A stretch of DNA of 64,000 bases from the NCBI RefSeq assembly GCF_905147045.1, contig NC_065911.1:3410001-3474000 (forward strand). The letters run 5' to 3'. Positions 45,849-55,967 of the stretch are shown here, piece by piece (positions within the stretch are counted from its first letter, which is position 1; every line of letters starts with the position of its first letter). Made by a program: the position numbers and the translations under genes. The notes under the pieces are model-generated. The model saw nothing but the letters and a program-made list of their open reading frames with translations, was not told where the DNA came from and ran no database searches. The DNA comes from Nymphalis io. Its lineage: Eukaryota > Arthropoda > Insecta > Lepidoptera > Nymphalidae.

Positions 45849-45884
45849 ATTTGCCCTCCCGGCGAATATAAAAAAAAAAAAAAA

Positions 45885-46167
45885 CCTGTGTAAGATCGGA
45901 CGCGAATCGACGGCGATGTGTCATCACTGGTGCGTGGACTGGGACACCGCTCAGCATACGCTGGAGGTGTGCCCCGCGTGAAGTGCGGAGAAGGAGATCC
46001 TGGTCCTTGAAGTCGGACAAGACCTGTCCCTGCGAGCAATTGTGTCAGCGATGCTTCGCAGGGAATCGGCGTGGAGGGCCGTAGCCTCCTTCTGTGAGAC
46101 CGTCATGGTCCAGAAGGAGACAGCGGAGCGGGAACGGGAAAGGGCCGATCCTGCTCGGCGGAGATGA
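45885..46167 (+). pseudogene. R1-like ORF2 C-terminus with zinc knuckle
   Basis: Resumes as LCKIGRESTAMCHHWC...DTAQHTLEVCPA, the Cys/His cluster (C-X3-C-X7-H-X4-C here; usually C-X2-C) near the end of R1-clade ORF2. A TGA follows the PA of that motif; after a frame change the coding match continues as EILVLEVGQDLSLRAIVSAM and SAWRAVASFCETVMVQKE to a stop at 46165-46167. One frameshift and the loss of the upstream RT make it non-functional. Confidence 0.82.
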
Positions 46168-46570
46168 CGATGGCGTCGTCTCGGCCCTCCCACAGCCGAG
46201 ACGCCCGGGGCTTAAAAGATAGGGCGTAACCCTGGGGCCGTGGATGCGTGATGAGGTTGGAGCCTCGCGTGTCCTATTTCAGACGGCCCTGAGGAGGACA
46301 GCAGCCGGGATGGCCTCGCGTTGCCGTACGCACTAGCGAGGAGTGCGTGGTGGCGATATTACCTTGGAGGAGAGCTCCACCGAGCCACGAGCGGAGTAAA
46401 ACACGGGAGAGGCCGCGGATGCGATATATCAACTCGATCCCGTAGCCTCTCCGATCCGTGCTGAGGACGGCCATCGCAGTGGTTTTAGTGGGTAAGAATT
46501 CCACATAACCCAGTTCCACTTCTAGGGGACCCGGGTACCTTTCTGAAGGTTTCCACTGCGAGAAAAAAAA

Positions 46571-46596
46571 GCCACTAGACCAACGAAGCAGTAGGA
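46571..46596 (-). mobile_element. SINE-C 5' end, right of R1-like element
   Basis: GCCACTAGACCAACGAAGCA is the family's 5' end on the minus strand. It starts directly after the R1-like poly-A. Compared with the left piece, CCACTACACCAGCC (41891-41904) and CCACTAGACCAACG (46572-46585) agree at 11 of 14 positions, as expected for an old target duplication. Confidence 0.6.
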
Positions 46597-47095
46597 AGTC
46601 ATCAGATTAACCATGTTACTACATATATTATTGATAAAATTTATAAACTTTTAGTTACCAATCACTTCCAAATTCATTCAAACTAAGGTCAATGACATTA
46701 AGATAAATCTAAAAATAAACAAAAACTAGATATCTTATTTCTCTAAAAATCAATGTTTATTTTTAATCGACTTACAAATGAATCTAGGTTGTTTATGTAA
46801 GTCTATACACATTCATTCATTTAAGATTCAAGAACGTCTGGTCATTTCATCGTTCATTATCCTTCCTGAATAAAGGTATATGGAATTTTCTATTTGAGAC
46901 ACACTGCTCAGCTCAATGGGAAACGTAGTATAGTTTTTTAAATATTACAAGACTAAAATACCTACCACCTACCTGTCAAAATTAAAATATTCTTTATTCA
47001 AGCTCTTATAAAAACTTATGTGTCATCATATTACAGTATTCAATCAAATTTAAAGCTTCTATTCTAAATGCATGTCTCGAATCCTACAGTAAAGT
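46597..47095. other. AT-rich non-coding sequence
   Basis: No gene or recognised repeat. Confidence 0.45.
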
Positions 47096-47320
47096 AAAGT
47101 AACAGCCTGTAAATGTCCCACTGCTGGGCTAAGGCCTCCTCTGCCTATTTGAGGAGAAGGTTTGGAGCTTATTCCACCACGCTGCTCCAATGCGGGTTGG
47201 TGGAATACACATGTGGCAGAATTTCGATGAAATTAGAAACATGCAGGTTTCCTCACGATGTTTTCCTTCACCGAATAGCACGAGATGAATTATAAACAGA
47301 AATTAAGCACAGGAAATTTT
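47096..47320 (-). mobile_element. SINE-B, left member of an inverted pair
   Basis: Minus-strand copy from GTAACAGCCTGTAAATGTCC through CCACTGCTGGGCTAAGGCC, CACGCTGCTCCAATGCGGG and GCAGGTTTCCTCACGATG to AATTAAGCACAGGAAATTTT. The tRNA-like head is missing. A plus-strand copy follows 30 bases away. Confidence 0.92.
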
Positions 47321-47344
47321 AAACAGAAATTATAAATAGAAATT

Positions 47345-47505
47345 AAACACACTCGAAACCTGCATATGTCTAATTTCACAGAAATTATGCCACATGAGTA
47401 TTCCACCAACCCGCATTGGAGCAGCGTGGTGGAATAAGCTCCAAGCATTCTCCTCAAAAAGGGAGAGGAGGCCTTAGCACAGCAGTGGGATATTCACTGA
47501 TTACT
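47345..47505 (+). mobile_element. SINE-B, right member of an inverted pair
   Basis: Plus-strand copy from GAAACCTGCATATGTCTAAT through CCCGCATTGGAGCAGCGTGG and AGGAGGCCTTAGCACAGCAG to TGGGATATTCAC. With 47096-47320 it forms an inverted repeat with arms of over 150 bp. Confidence 0.92.
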
Positions 47506-47511
47506 GAAATG

Positions 47512-47560
47512 TAATTTTAGCGAGATTAAACGGCAAGAAACTCAGTAGTTATTCATTTTT
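47512..47560 (+). repeat. Interspersed repeat, family I, fragment
   Basis: ACGGCAAGAAACTCAGTAGT matches the 3' block of the family I pieces at 10.8 and 37.9 kb. Confidence 0.4.
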
Positions 47561-47689
47561 TATCAAATTAAATGCGGTCAACTTTTACGTCGAAACGTCT
47601 AGAGACGAAATAAATACTGATATGTGTAATATCAGTAACACGGATTTATACAACAATTATGCGAATTTTATCAAACGAAAGTTCCTTTG

Positions 47690-47895
47690 ATAGCTCAGTG
47701 GTTTCTATAAATTTCAACCAAAGATCAAATCAGTACTGGTTAAGAAAAAGTATCGTGAAAATAATCGTATGAAAATCTTCCAATTGTTTATTCACAGACA
47801 TTCATCGAAGCAGCGTTGAGGATTTCACTTCAAGCCTCTTTCTTGAAGACGATAATAGACCGGAGCCGGGCCGTGGAACATTACTTTACAGGCAT
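47690..47895 (+). mobile_element. SINE-B, very old copy
   Basis: A-box-like GATAGCTCAGTGGTTTC, then TATTCACAGACATTCATCGAAGCAGCGTTG, TTCACTTCAAGCCTC and GCCGGGCCGTGGAACATTA in family order. Highly diverged. Confidence 0.55.
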
Positions 47896-48451
47896 ACATC
47901 ACTTTTAAAATACTTTACAAAACATTAAAAATCGTTGTTCTATACGGATAGTTATAGTATATAAGATTAGCAAGTCGACTTTCAACATGATTATGATTGG
48001 TTACTCCAGGGCTCTGGTGCAACGGACGTCAAATCTGTTTGCTTCACTGGTTAAGTGGGTTTTTACTGGCATGACTTTGTGTCATGAGAAATGTTAACTA
48101 CCTTTAAAATACCAACGTAAAGAAATATAATAGAAATTTTTGTGACATTGTACTGCAGACAGGACGGCTGACGCTATCGCTGGCACAATTGGTGATCTGG
48201 CTTAAACTAGTTCAAGCCAGTTCTTGAACCATTTAAAGCTTGAAATAGTCTTGTAGATATTTATTACAAACAACTTGAAAAGGTTCAATGAGCGAAATAA
48301 TCGATTTCCAAGTTTTACGCTGCGTCAACGTTTTTAGTCATTTGTGAGTTTTATTTTAACTCAACGTCGTACATCGTCTGAGTGGTTTAATATTATTGTT
48401 GCACATAGAATCATAAGAAAATAACACAATTAAAGAAACAGAGTGGAAATA

Positions 48452-48610
48452 TCAAACTACTGGGAAAAAGTTTCCTGTCGTAGGGAAAAGGTTTTGAAGC
48501 TTATTTTATTCTGCACCAAGTTACACATGTGGAAGAACTTCATCCGACACACGCACTGAATCATAAACCTGTTTACTCGAGTTTAAACCAATAATATCCG
48601 GTTAACATTG
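48452..48610 (-). mobile_element. SINE-B relic
   Basis: AAACTACTGGGAAAAAG, GGTTTTGAAGCTTATTTTAT, ACACATGTGGAAGAACTTCATC and the B-box-like GAGTTTAAACC fit the minus-strand order. Confidence 0.5.
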
Positions 48611-49263
48611 ATGAGTTTTACTGGACCACTAGATGCTGATGTCCGCTACTTCGTCTTTGGGATTTTTTTGTGTTCTGTTATACCTTTTTATCGTCCATAC
48701 TAATGCAACACATCGCTTCTACTGCTTTATTATGTATAAAAAGTGAATTTAAAATTATCTGTAAATAACGATAACTTTTTTCACTGTCATTACATTTCAA
48801 TGAAACAAAGCCTTAGTGTTGCTCTAAATTGAGTTAGGACCGCAAGAAAAACCCTCTCAGTAGTTTCGGAGATTAGCATGTAAATATTGTCTATTTTTAC
48901 AGGCTGGTCGAAACAGGCAGACATGCATGATTTGCATTGCACCCAAACTCGCTTCTTGATAAATATATTGTAAGTACAGACACAGTATATATTGTTATAT
49001 GTATAGATAAACGAATATTAAAATTAAAAGTTGAATCCGTCAATTGACTCTCTTCAATCACCGTGTGTGAAGTGAAATGTTTTTCTTGTCTTATTTTATG
49101 TCACGCTTCGGAGCATGCAGTTGAACCTTCGTATATGTACAAGTGTCGAAAGCCCCTTAACATAATTTAATATGAAAGTGATAGTTTTTCTACCGTAGAA
49201 CGTTATATAAAGATTATAATGTCACTCATTTGACTTTAATATTTTATAATTTATAACAAGTTT

Positions 49264-49581
49264 ATGCGAACTTCATATATATATAAAGTCTTTTTTTTTA
49301 ATTTCAATATTGGAATTTGGAACACAGATTTTGTATTCCGCTCCGAAGAGGTGTTTGAAAAGAAATGTTTTGATCATACGGCTTATAACGGACTGGATTT
49401 AATCTTTGAAGGTTGCTCCTTCCTTCATATGAACCTTAAATCATACTGGTTGCTATCTAAAAGAATAATTTGTATGTATGGTTACTGTACTAAACTTAAG
49501 ACATATCGATACTTTTTTTTATTTAAGCGTGAAACAACCAGTTTGTTGTATGTAAATTTAAATAATGTAAGGAAGCCATAA
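49264..49581 (+). CDS. 105-residue ORF, unknown, doubtful
   Basis: The longest ORF outside recognised transposons on the plus strand. It starts MRTSYIYKVFFFN and has FRSEEVFEKKCFDH and LIFEGCSFLHMN. No domain, signal peptide or splice context that I recognise, and composition is that of the AT-rich background. An accidental ORF is the likeliest explanation; a fragment of a decayed gene or transposon is possible. Confidence 0.12.
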   Translation: MRTSYIYKVFFFNFNIGIWNTDFVFRSEEVFEKKCFDHTAYNGLDLIFEGCSFLHMNLKSYWLLSKRIICMYGYCTKLKTYRYFFLFKRETTSLLYVNLNNVRKP

Positions 49582-49792
49582 AATATGAATACATAATACA
49601 AAAAGGCAACGACGCAACTGTCTATGGAAAATAAAATACAAAACAATTATCGTCTATTAATAAATGCCTTGTACATTTATTTCGTGTACATCTGAATCAA
49701 ATTATGTATTAAGATTATTATTTGCTTTTTAAATTAATCTTTATAGATGTCATTCCTGAAACAACGCAATTAAAGTATATTATAATAATTAG

Positions 49793-49854
<62 letters not shown>
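49793..49854. repeat. (TA)31 microsatellite
   Basis: About 62 bases of uninterrupted TA, the longest pure simple repeat in the window. Length is likely to vary between individuals and may be affected by assembly. Confidence 0.97.
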
Positions 49855-49857
<3 letters not shown>

Positions 49858-50379
49858 ATTATTAGAACCAAGGTACGATAATATTATATGTATTTCTTAT
49901 GTCGGCAACTTGCTTTGTGTTTCGGCAACTTGATAAAAACATGTCATTTTAAGTGACTGTTTTTATCGAAGGGTTTTGTGAATTCGCTTGCATAATGTTC
50001 TGTATATAGGACAACTGTTCTGGGAAATAAAGTTGATTTTGAATCTTAAATTCATATAACTAGAGTTGAATATTGCTTTTATTTTAGTATGCATACTTAC
50101 TACATATTAGATCAGCAAGGTTACATAGAGGATTTAATATGGTTTTTAATTTCTTAAGAAGCCATGTGATTATGTATTTATCTTATTAAATACCCCTATT
50201 CCAGGATATATAAAACAATATATATTCAAATTATATTTATATATTTAATAAGAGTTTCTATGGTCCTTAGAACTTTATTTATATTATTGTTAAGAACGCA
50301 ATCTGAATAAATTAAATCAACACACAGCTACTCTAACGTACAGTATAAAACAACTGTTTGTAGAAGAATTTGAGTCACT

Positions 50380-50645
50380 TACTGGTAGGGTTTGCGCAAG
50401 CCAATTTGGGTAGGTGCCAGCCTATATGGGTAGGTACCATCCTCTCATCTAATATACCACCAAACAGCAATACTAGGTATTGTTGTGTCCCGTTTGCGTG
50501 ATTGAGGGATAGTAACTACAAACTATAGGGATATTACTTCTTACCGTTGATTTGTGTGTATATGTTTCTATGGGCGGTGGTGACCACTTACAATCAAATG
50601 GCCTATCTGCCCGTCCATATACATATATAATCTATATAAAAAAAG
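50380..50645 (+). mobile_element. SINE-A, full span, diverged
   Basis: Starts TACTGGTAGGGTTTGCGCAA and ends in the tail block GTGACCACTTACAATCAAATGG plus A-rich end. The segment around GGGTAGGT is duplicated (TTTGGGTAGGTGCCAGCC then TATGGGTAGGTACCA, about 50405-50440). Old copy. Confidence 0.85.
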
Positions 50646-50649
50646 TGTA

Positions 50650-51349
50650 TAATAAAAAAATGTATATAAATTTGATGCCTCTGTTAAAAACTACTCTACA
50701 TCAATAAACACCTGGAAGACCCGTATTTACAGTTACTCTGTAATCCTACTAACATAAAAATACTTTTGTGCCATCTGGTTAATAACCAGCTTTGATGAGC
50801 CGAGTTATACAGCAATTATAACGGTATTATAGATCAACGTTAAATGGAATATAATTTATATGGATCAAAATTTTGTATACTGTGTTTTACTTTTTAATAG
50901 AAAAATATAAGAAAATAATATCACTTAAATAATTAAGAGAAATATTCTAATTGTTAGTGTATTACATAAAAATATTTTAATAGTAAGAAACAAACATTAC
51001 AATTATTACAATTTAAAAATCAATATTAATAATCATTTACTAAAAACATATTATTTACAAATATTTAATATTTAGTTAATGCAAATAAAACTCATTTGAA
51101 TAATAATAAAATTATAAAAAGTCATTTAAGTAATAATCATGCTTTTGAAATATTTAAATATGTTATACTCTTGTTATAACAAAAAATATAATAATTAAAG
51201 TTTTCTCAAAAATTAAATACAAATTATAATGTGATCCTGTTATTTCTGACATATTATTTGACTTTATGATTAAACCAGCGCTAGAAATTGTTGGCATGTG
51301 CCGATGTAAATTCATATTCTTATATATTAATCGCAGGATAACTAATCAA
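50650..51349. other. AT-rich non-coding sequence
   Basis: No gene or recognised repeat. Confidence 0.5.
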
Positions 51350-51432
51350 ACTATCCACAAACCCGCATTGGAGCAGCATGGTGATTTGAGCTCCAAACAT
51401 CCTCAAATGAGGAGGAGACAGGTGGTCTAAGT
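51350..51432 (+). mobile_element. SINE-B 3' fragment
   Basis: CCACAAACCCGCATTGGAGCAGCATGG and GAGCTCCAAACATCC match the family, then the copy ends in GAGGAGGAGACAGGTGGTC. It immediately precedes SINE-D. Confidence 0.75.
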
Positions 51433-51450
51433 CCTAAGCTGGAACATTTT

Positions 51451-51685
51451 GAGCCGGTTGGCGTGGTTGGTAGATACTTGCCTTTCACGCCAAAGGTCGT
51501 GGGTACGATTCCCACCCAGGACAGACATTTGTGTGCATGAGCATGTCTGTTTGTCCTGTATATATTTACTAAAGAAAAATAGTATATGTAGTAAATCAGT
51601 CATCATTTCCATAGTACAAGCTCTGCTTAATTTGGAATCAGATGGCCGTGTGTGAATGATGTCCCAGGATATTATTATTATTTAT
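51451..51685 (+). mobile_element. SINE-D with tRNA-like head
   Basis: A full-length-looking copy of a fourth family. The A box is TGGCGTGGTTGG (51459-51470) and the B box GGTACGATTCC (about 51502-51512), with tRNA-like spacing. The body has CCCAGGACAGACATTTGTG, TGTCTGTTTGTCCTG, CCATAGTACAAGCTCTGC and AGATGGCCGTGTGTGAATG, and the tail is (ATT)n after TGTCCCAGGAT. I recognise it as a common lepidopteran SINE. Both ORFs overlapping it are artefacts. It could be mistaken for a tRNA gene because of the boxes. Confidence 0.88.
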
Positions 51686-51689
51686 TTAA

Positions 51690-53057
51690 TCAACCGAATA
51701 GCTTAAATTAATTAATGAACTCCTCAACAGCCAACAACATATAATATGTTTTTATAAAAGCCTGTTTTGTTTATGATATTTTTTTTTTGGTAAACAAAGT
51801 GTCTACATGTCAGTTATTAATCAAGAAATATTTGTGAGAAGCCAATGAAAATGTATTCCTATAAGATCGACGTAGAAGCAAGATTTTTATTTTTAATATA
51901 GTCTCGCAACACACCTGGCATATTGCTACATTTTATCTGAATGTGTGAATAGTGTGGGCATTTTACATCATACGATTATATTTGACTACGGTTAAATTAA
52001 AAACAGTAACAAAATATTTTCTGTTAATATTTGAAAGGTTAGTGAGCCCGTGTAATTACAGGTACAATAGTTATGCAAGGCATGTGACTGTGTCTCTTAG
52101 TGTAGTACTACACTATATGTGTCATCAGGACTATTGGCACGTCAGCCGCTTAAAGAAACTTACAATATTTCTGCCAAAGGACTCCGAATTCATTTGTATT
52201 TAATATTTACCTGTACAATATATTACAATTAGATTAGAAGTCATACATAATATTTATTTTGGATATAACAGGATTGTTATATTTGATTAATTTTGTTTTA
52301 TATACATTATAAATAATTCGGTATTTTTTTCCAGTGTTTGTTAGAATATTTGATATTATTTATAAATAATATTAAATATAATGAAGTTATTATATAATAT
52401 TCGATAAAATATAACGATTTAATAATACGAAAATTCTTTTTGTTTATATGTCATAAATCATATCGTACCGTAACCGTCTCGTACGCGCTTAAAATTTTCT
52501 CTTTAACATCTGCTTAAAACTTGTAAAGCCTTAACTTCTTGACACATATTAAATAATAATATGAAATAAGACATAGTTAATGATGTGTTAAGTTGCGTAC
52601 AAAATATATGTTTAAGATAGTTTTGTTTCATGTCATTACTATTCTCATTTTATATTATAATAATTAAAAATACTATAGAAATTATGATTATGAACAAACC
52701 TAATTTATTTAAAAGATTACCTTATATATATACGTGTAATTATTACGCATAATATAATTTTAATATTAAAACAATTTATTTAATGTATGTAGGTATTAAA
52801 GTTACTTGAAAACATATAAATTATACAAGAAGACGAATTTATAAGTTTTTTTAAATAAATTGTGTTTGTAAAATAAAAAATATATATTTATTATATGGCA
52901 TGATATTTGTGAGAATAATAAATGCATGAGACATTATTAAAAATGACATCTGTCGGGTGAAATGTCTCCGTACAATAATTTATCAAAAATAATTAAGACT
53001 TTACTTAATAAATTACTTTATTCAAGTTGTGCCAAAATACTAGCTGTATATTTTATG
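51690..53057. other. AT-rich non-coding sequence
   Basis: A short SINE-A-like block (GGTTAGTGAGCCCGTGTAATTACAGG, about 52036-52062) is a probable relic. Nothing else recognised. Confidence 0.4.
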
Positions 53058-53261
53058 TTACAGGTCGGACAAATGGGCAATTTGATGGATGGAGTGGTCA
53101 CCACATAGACCTTGACGTAAAACAATATTAAACATTCCCTACGACGCCAGCCTTGGGAACCAAAATGTCCCTTGTGCCGGTAGTTGCTACTCACTTGTCT
53201 TTTACACTGGTACGCAACGATACTAAGTGTTGCTGTTTAGCGGTAGAATATCTGTAATAGT
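53058..53261 (-). mobile_element. SINE-A, old, interrupted at its 5' end by SINE-C
   Basis: GGTCGGACAAATGGGCAATTTGATGG, GGAGTGGTCACC, CCAGCCTTGGGAACC, TGTCCCTTGTGCCGG and GTTTAGCGGTAGAATATCTG keep the minus-strand order. The match stops at 53261 where SINE-C begins and may continue weakly after 53626. Confidence 0.75.
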
Positions 53262-53613
53262 GTGACTGCCTCGTTGGTCTAATGGCTAGATATAAAAGGC
53301 CGCCGAGCCGGAGATCCTGGGTTCAACTCACAGGTCAACACCGGTCGGGCCAATAAAAGTTATTGGGTTTTTCAGTCAGAAAATTCTCAGTAGCAGCCCG
53401 CGGTCTGGAAGTTGGTAATGTGTACACTCCCGTGCCTCGGAGCACGTAAAGCTGTTGGTCCTGCGCCTGAACTCTTTCCGGTCGTGTCGGATTGCCGTCC
53501 CATTGGACAATAAGAGTTAAAAAATAAAGAGTGCACCTGTGTTTGCACACACACTTGTTCACTAAAATATCTCCTGTACAGTTGGCTAATCTCTCATCAT
53601 CATTATTATTATT
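53262..53613 (+). mobile_element. SINE-C, full length with 12-bp target duplication
   Basis: Complete copy: A box TGGTCTAATGG (53275-53285), B-box GGTTCAACTCA (about 53320-53330), AAGTTATTGGGTTTTTCAGTC, TTTCCGGTCGTGTCGGATTG, GTGCACCTGTGTTTGCACAC, and a CAT/ATT tail. It is flanked by ATCTGTAATAGT at 53250-53261 and 53614-53625. The duplication shows insertion by target-primed reverse transcription into the older SINE-A. The 148-residue minus-strand ORF (53335-53781) is antisense to it. Confidence 0.96.
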
Positions 53614-53884
53614 ATCTGTAATAGTAACAGGGTAAATCGAGAAACCAGTGTTAGACAATGGTTTGGCGCTTATTGAAACAGAGTAGAGGAACGCTATCTT
53701 GAGGCGAGTTGTTGAGTAATGAATATACATTAGGCAAAAATTCATCCGTTCAATGGAAGTCTTTAAGATATTTTTCTTCAACGTAATATATTTAAATAAG
53801 TTATAAAAAATTCTAAGAAAATACTAACATCATATTTAATTAAGCATGTAGCTTTACGGATAGTAACTCACCTCACTCACCAAC

Positions 53885-53995
53885 TGTTTTACTACCGTAA
53901 AGTATTATTTTGTATTTCGGTTTCAAGGTTGAGCCAGTGTAATTACAGGACATCATCAACCTGATGATTAGCTACTCATTGACATTGTAAAAAGT
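53885..53995 (+). mobile_element. SINE-A relic
   Basis: TTTCGGTTTCAAGGTTGAGC, CAGTGTAATTACAGGACAT and CTACTCATTGACATTG fit the family order. Short and decayed. Confidence 0.5.
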
Positions 53996-53999
53996 TTAT

Positions 54000-54905
54000 A
54001 CTGATACCAGATGTTGATCCATTTATACGCGTCTGCCTTTACATACATATATCATGTATCTTCTAATAAATTTACCCCAAATACTAAATGACTAACTCAA
54101 AGTCCAGATATGGAATTTTGTCAGAATTTCATTCATCACATTCATCCTCACATTTCCGTAACATTGAAAACAAATTCTCTTTTATATGGTACAAAAGATT
54201 TAAAAAAAAACAATAAAAACGTAACAGACTTTGAATTTCCTACAAGTGATATTTTTTCTAAATCCTTCTTTAGAAAAAATATCATAAGTCTTCGTTAATA
54301 TATGAAGTCGTCTCATGATAAATTAAATTAAAAAAAAACATTAAGTCATTGTACCATATAAATACTATTTGATATTCCATTAAATATTATTCGAAAAAAT
54401 CTACAATATTAAATCATTCGAAAACAAGGTGTGTGTAAATCAACACAACAAAATGATTCTCCGATATGCATTTTCGATATAAATACGTCGCCTGCGCACC
54501 GCCCTTGGTGGCGTCGGGCGGCGAACCCGACCATCAAGGTCGGCGCACATTGCATTGTATCGTGTAGTGCGCATTTTATTACAATTTCGTAATAGAGTTT
54601 TATATTATTTCAATCAATGATTCATTAAAAATGTATATGTAATATTCGCTTGTACATGTGTGTGTTAGGTTTTTAGTTTAAAACTCTGTTTTTAGTAATA
54701 GTCCACTAACCTCTGTTATACGAATGTCCTTTAATGTCATTGGATAATCTACAAGCGTTGAAATTTTAAATCGTTTAAAACAACTGTTTTTATTAACATA
54801 ATTTAAATATACTGATTAGTAATAGATTAATTGTTTGTAATTAGGTTTTGTTTTCATTCGTTTAATTAAAGTTACCTTGAAATCGGGTAAAAAAAATTGT
54901 CTATA
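54000..54905. other. AT-rich non-coding sequence with one CpG patch
   Basis: 54480-54560 is GC-rich (CGCCTGCGCACCGCCCTTGG, GGCGTCGGGCGGCGAACC) and contains AAGGTCG. No gene is supported. Confidence 0.45.
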
Positions 54906-54909
54906 AAAT

Positions 54910-55125
54910 AATGTCCCACATCTCGGATAGTTTCTCCTAATGATTTGTGTATTATTCCACCACGCCATATTGGTAGAAATACATGCGAAATATTTTCTTT
55001 ACCGCCGAGATAAATTAAAAACAAATTAACTTCATGAAAATTCAGTTGTCCTTCCATAAATTTGTATTCACAATCTCCAATTAAAATTCACACGATCCAG
55101 CCACTTAGCTATCTCGGCTCTCATT
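54910..55125 (-). mobile_element. SINE-B, diverged copy with head
   Basis: AATGTCCCACATCTCGG, TTATTCCACCACGCCATATTGG, TTTCTTTACCGCCGAGAT, ATGAAAATTCAGTTG and CCACTTAGCTATCTCGG are in minus-strand order; the last matches the A-box region. Confidence 0.7.
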
Positions 55126-55129
55126 CTTT

Positions 55130-55865
55130 GGTATAATTAGAAAATTATAACAATAAGAATTAATAGCTCAATCAATCACGTTATTAAGTGAAAAATACAG
55201 AATAAGATCTGGTTTCTAGTTCAAGAATACAGTAATTCAGTTTTATCACTTTTTCTACAAAAGGAAAAAGGCGGTATAAGTATCTCCAAAGTTGCAGTAC
55301 AGCGTTTTATTAGCGACGTCTTGCGCCCGCGATACAGCGCCATCTATCTTGTGCAGATATTTTGTGTAACTTTTTTTGGAACAAAACTGTATAAAGTAAA
55401 ATAAAAGTTTAATTACTAGAATTTCATTTTATACTATATCATACATATATATCGTAACTTTTAATATATCACGTATCATATATTTTCGTATATAATATTT
55501 GTATTTGTTAGGAGTTAAGTTGTTTTTTGTTTTTCTTTTGTTCATCTACAAACACTAATTCCTGCATTTCTTGATGTTGCCTCGAGATTTCTATTGGCAT
55601 TAAAGCAGCCTCATATAAAATATATATTATGTGTAATAAAATAAAGTATTCAATAAATAAATAACATAAGTTCTGAAAATCTTCGTAGTAATTTTGGTAT
55701 ATAACTACAGAATTTGTTAATACGTATGAGCGCTACCTACCGGGTATTAATATAGCTATCAAACGTCGTGGGTAAAACAAATATTATTTTACTATATAAA
55801 TTTGTCTTCGTATAACTTACGCAATAAAAGTAGATAGGATCAATTATTATATATATATATAAATA
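55130..55865. other. AT-rich non-coding sequence
   Basis: A small CpG patch (GCGACGTCTTGCGCCCGCGA, 55313-55332). No gene or recognised repeat. Confidence 0.45.
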
Positions 55866-55952
55866 TAGTAACAACCTTAGCCCACGGGCTGTTAGCCCAC
55901 GGCTGGGCTAAGATCTTCTCTCCCTTTTGGAAGAGTTCGGAGTTCATCCCCT
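55866..55952 (-). mobile_element. SINE-B 3' fragment
   Basis: GGCTGTTAGCCCACGGCTGG, GCTAAGATCTTCTCTCCC and GAGTTCGGAGTTCATCC match the minus-strand 3' end. Confidence 0.6.
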
Positions 55953-55967
55953 TTTTCTTATTCATTT

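Larger units (their letters stand above)
42166..45884 (+). mobile_element. Jockey/CR1-like LINE, nearly complete
   Basis: About 3.7 kb. The 5' UTR includes CATGGGTGTCGTAAGAGGCG and CCGCCTGGCTTGTTACCACC, sequences that I know from lepidopteran LINEs. One large ORF encodes endonuclease and RT; the 3' UTR (45769-45869) ends in A15 (45870-45884). I see no separate ORF1. The 5' boundary is uncertain by about 50 bp because the R1-like target is itself incomplete there. It lies inside the R1-like remnant in the same orientation. No clear target-site duplication can be aligned. Confidence 0.85.
41905..46570 (+). mobile_element. R1-clade non-LTR retrotransposon remnant (interrupted)
   Basis: Two parts of one R1-type LINE flank a later insertion. 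The left part (about 41908-42165) encodes the C-terminal portion of the reverse transcriptase. The right part (45885-46570) encodes the C-terminal zinc knuckle and has a GC-rich 3' UTR containing TTTTAGTGGGTAAG, then A8 at 46563-46570. Roughly 100 codons expected between the two halves are missing. Everything upstream (ORF1, endonuclease, RT core) is lost by 5' truncation. It is GC-rich against the host background and sits between pieces of SINE-C head. Confidence 0.8.
48611..50379. other. AT-rich non-coding sequence
   Basis: 48690-48960 resembles a decayed LINE 3' end (CCCTCTCAGTAGTTTCGGAG, GGCAGACATGCAT) but is not secure. A (TA)n run lies at 49793-49854. No other recognised repeat. Confidence 0.4.

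Noticed and set aside
51451..51525. Possible tRNA gene
   Set aside because: The A and B boxes belong to a SINE-D head; body and (ATT)n tail follow directly.
53335..53781. 148-residue minus-strand ORF
   Set aside because: It is antisense to a full-length SINE-C and runs through its tail into unrelated sequence.
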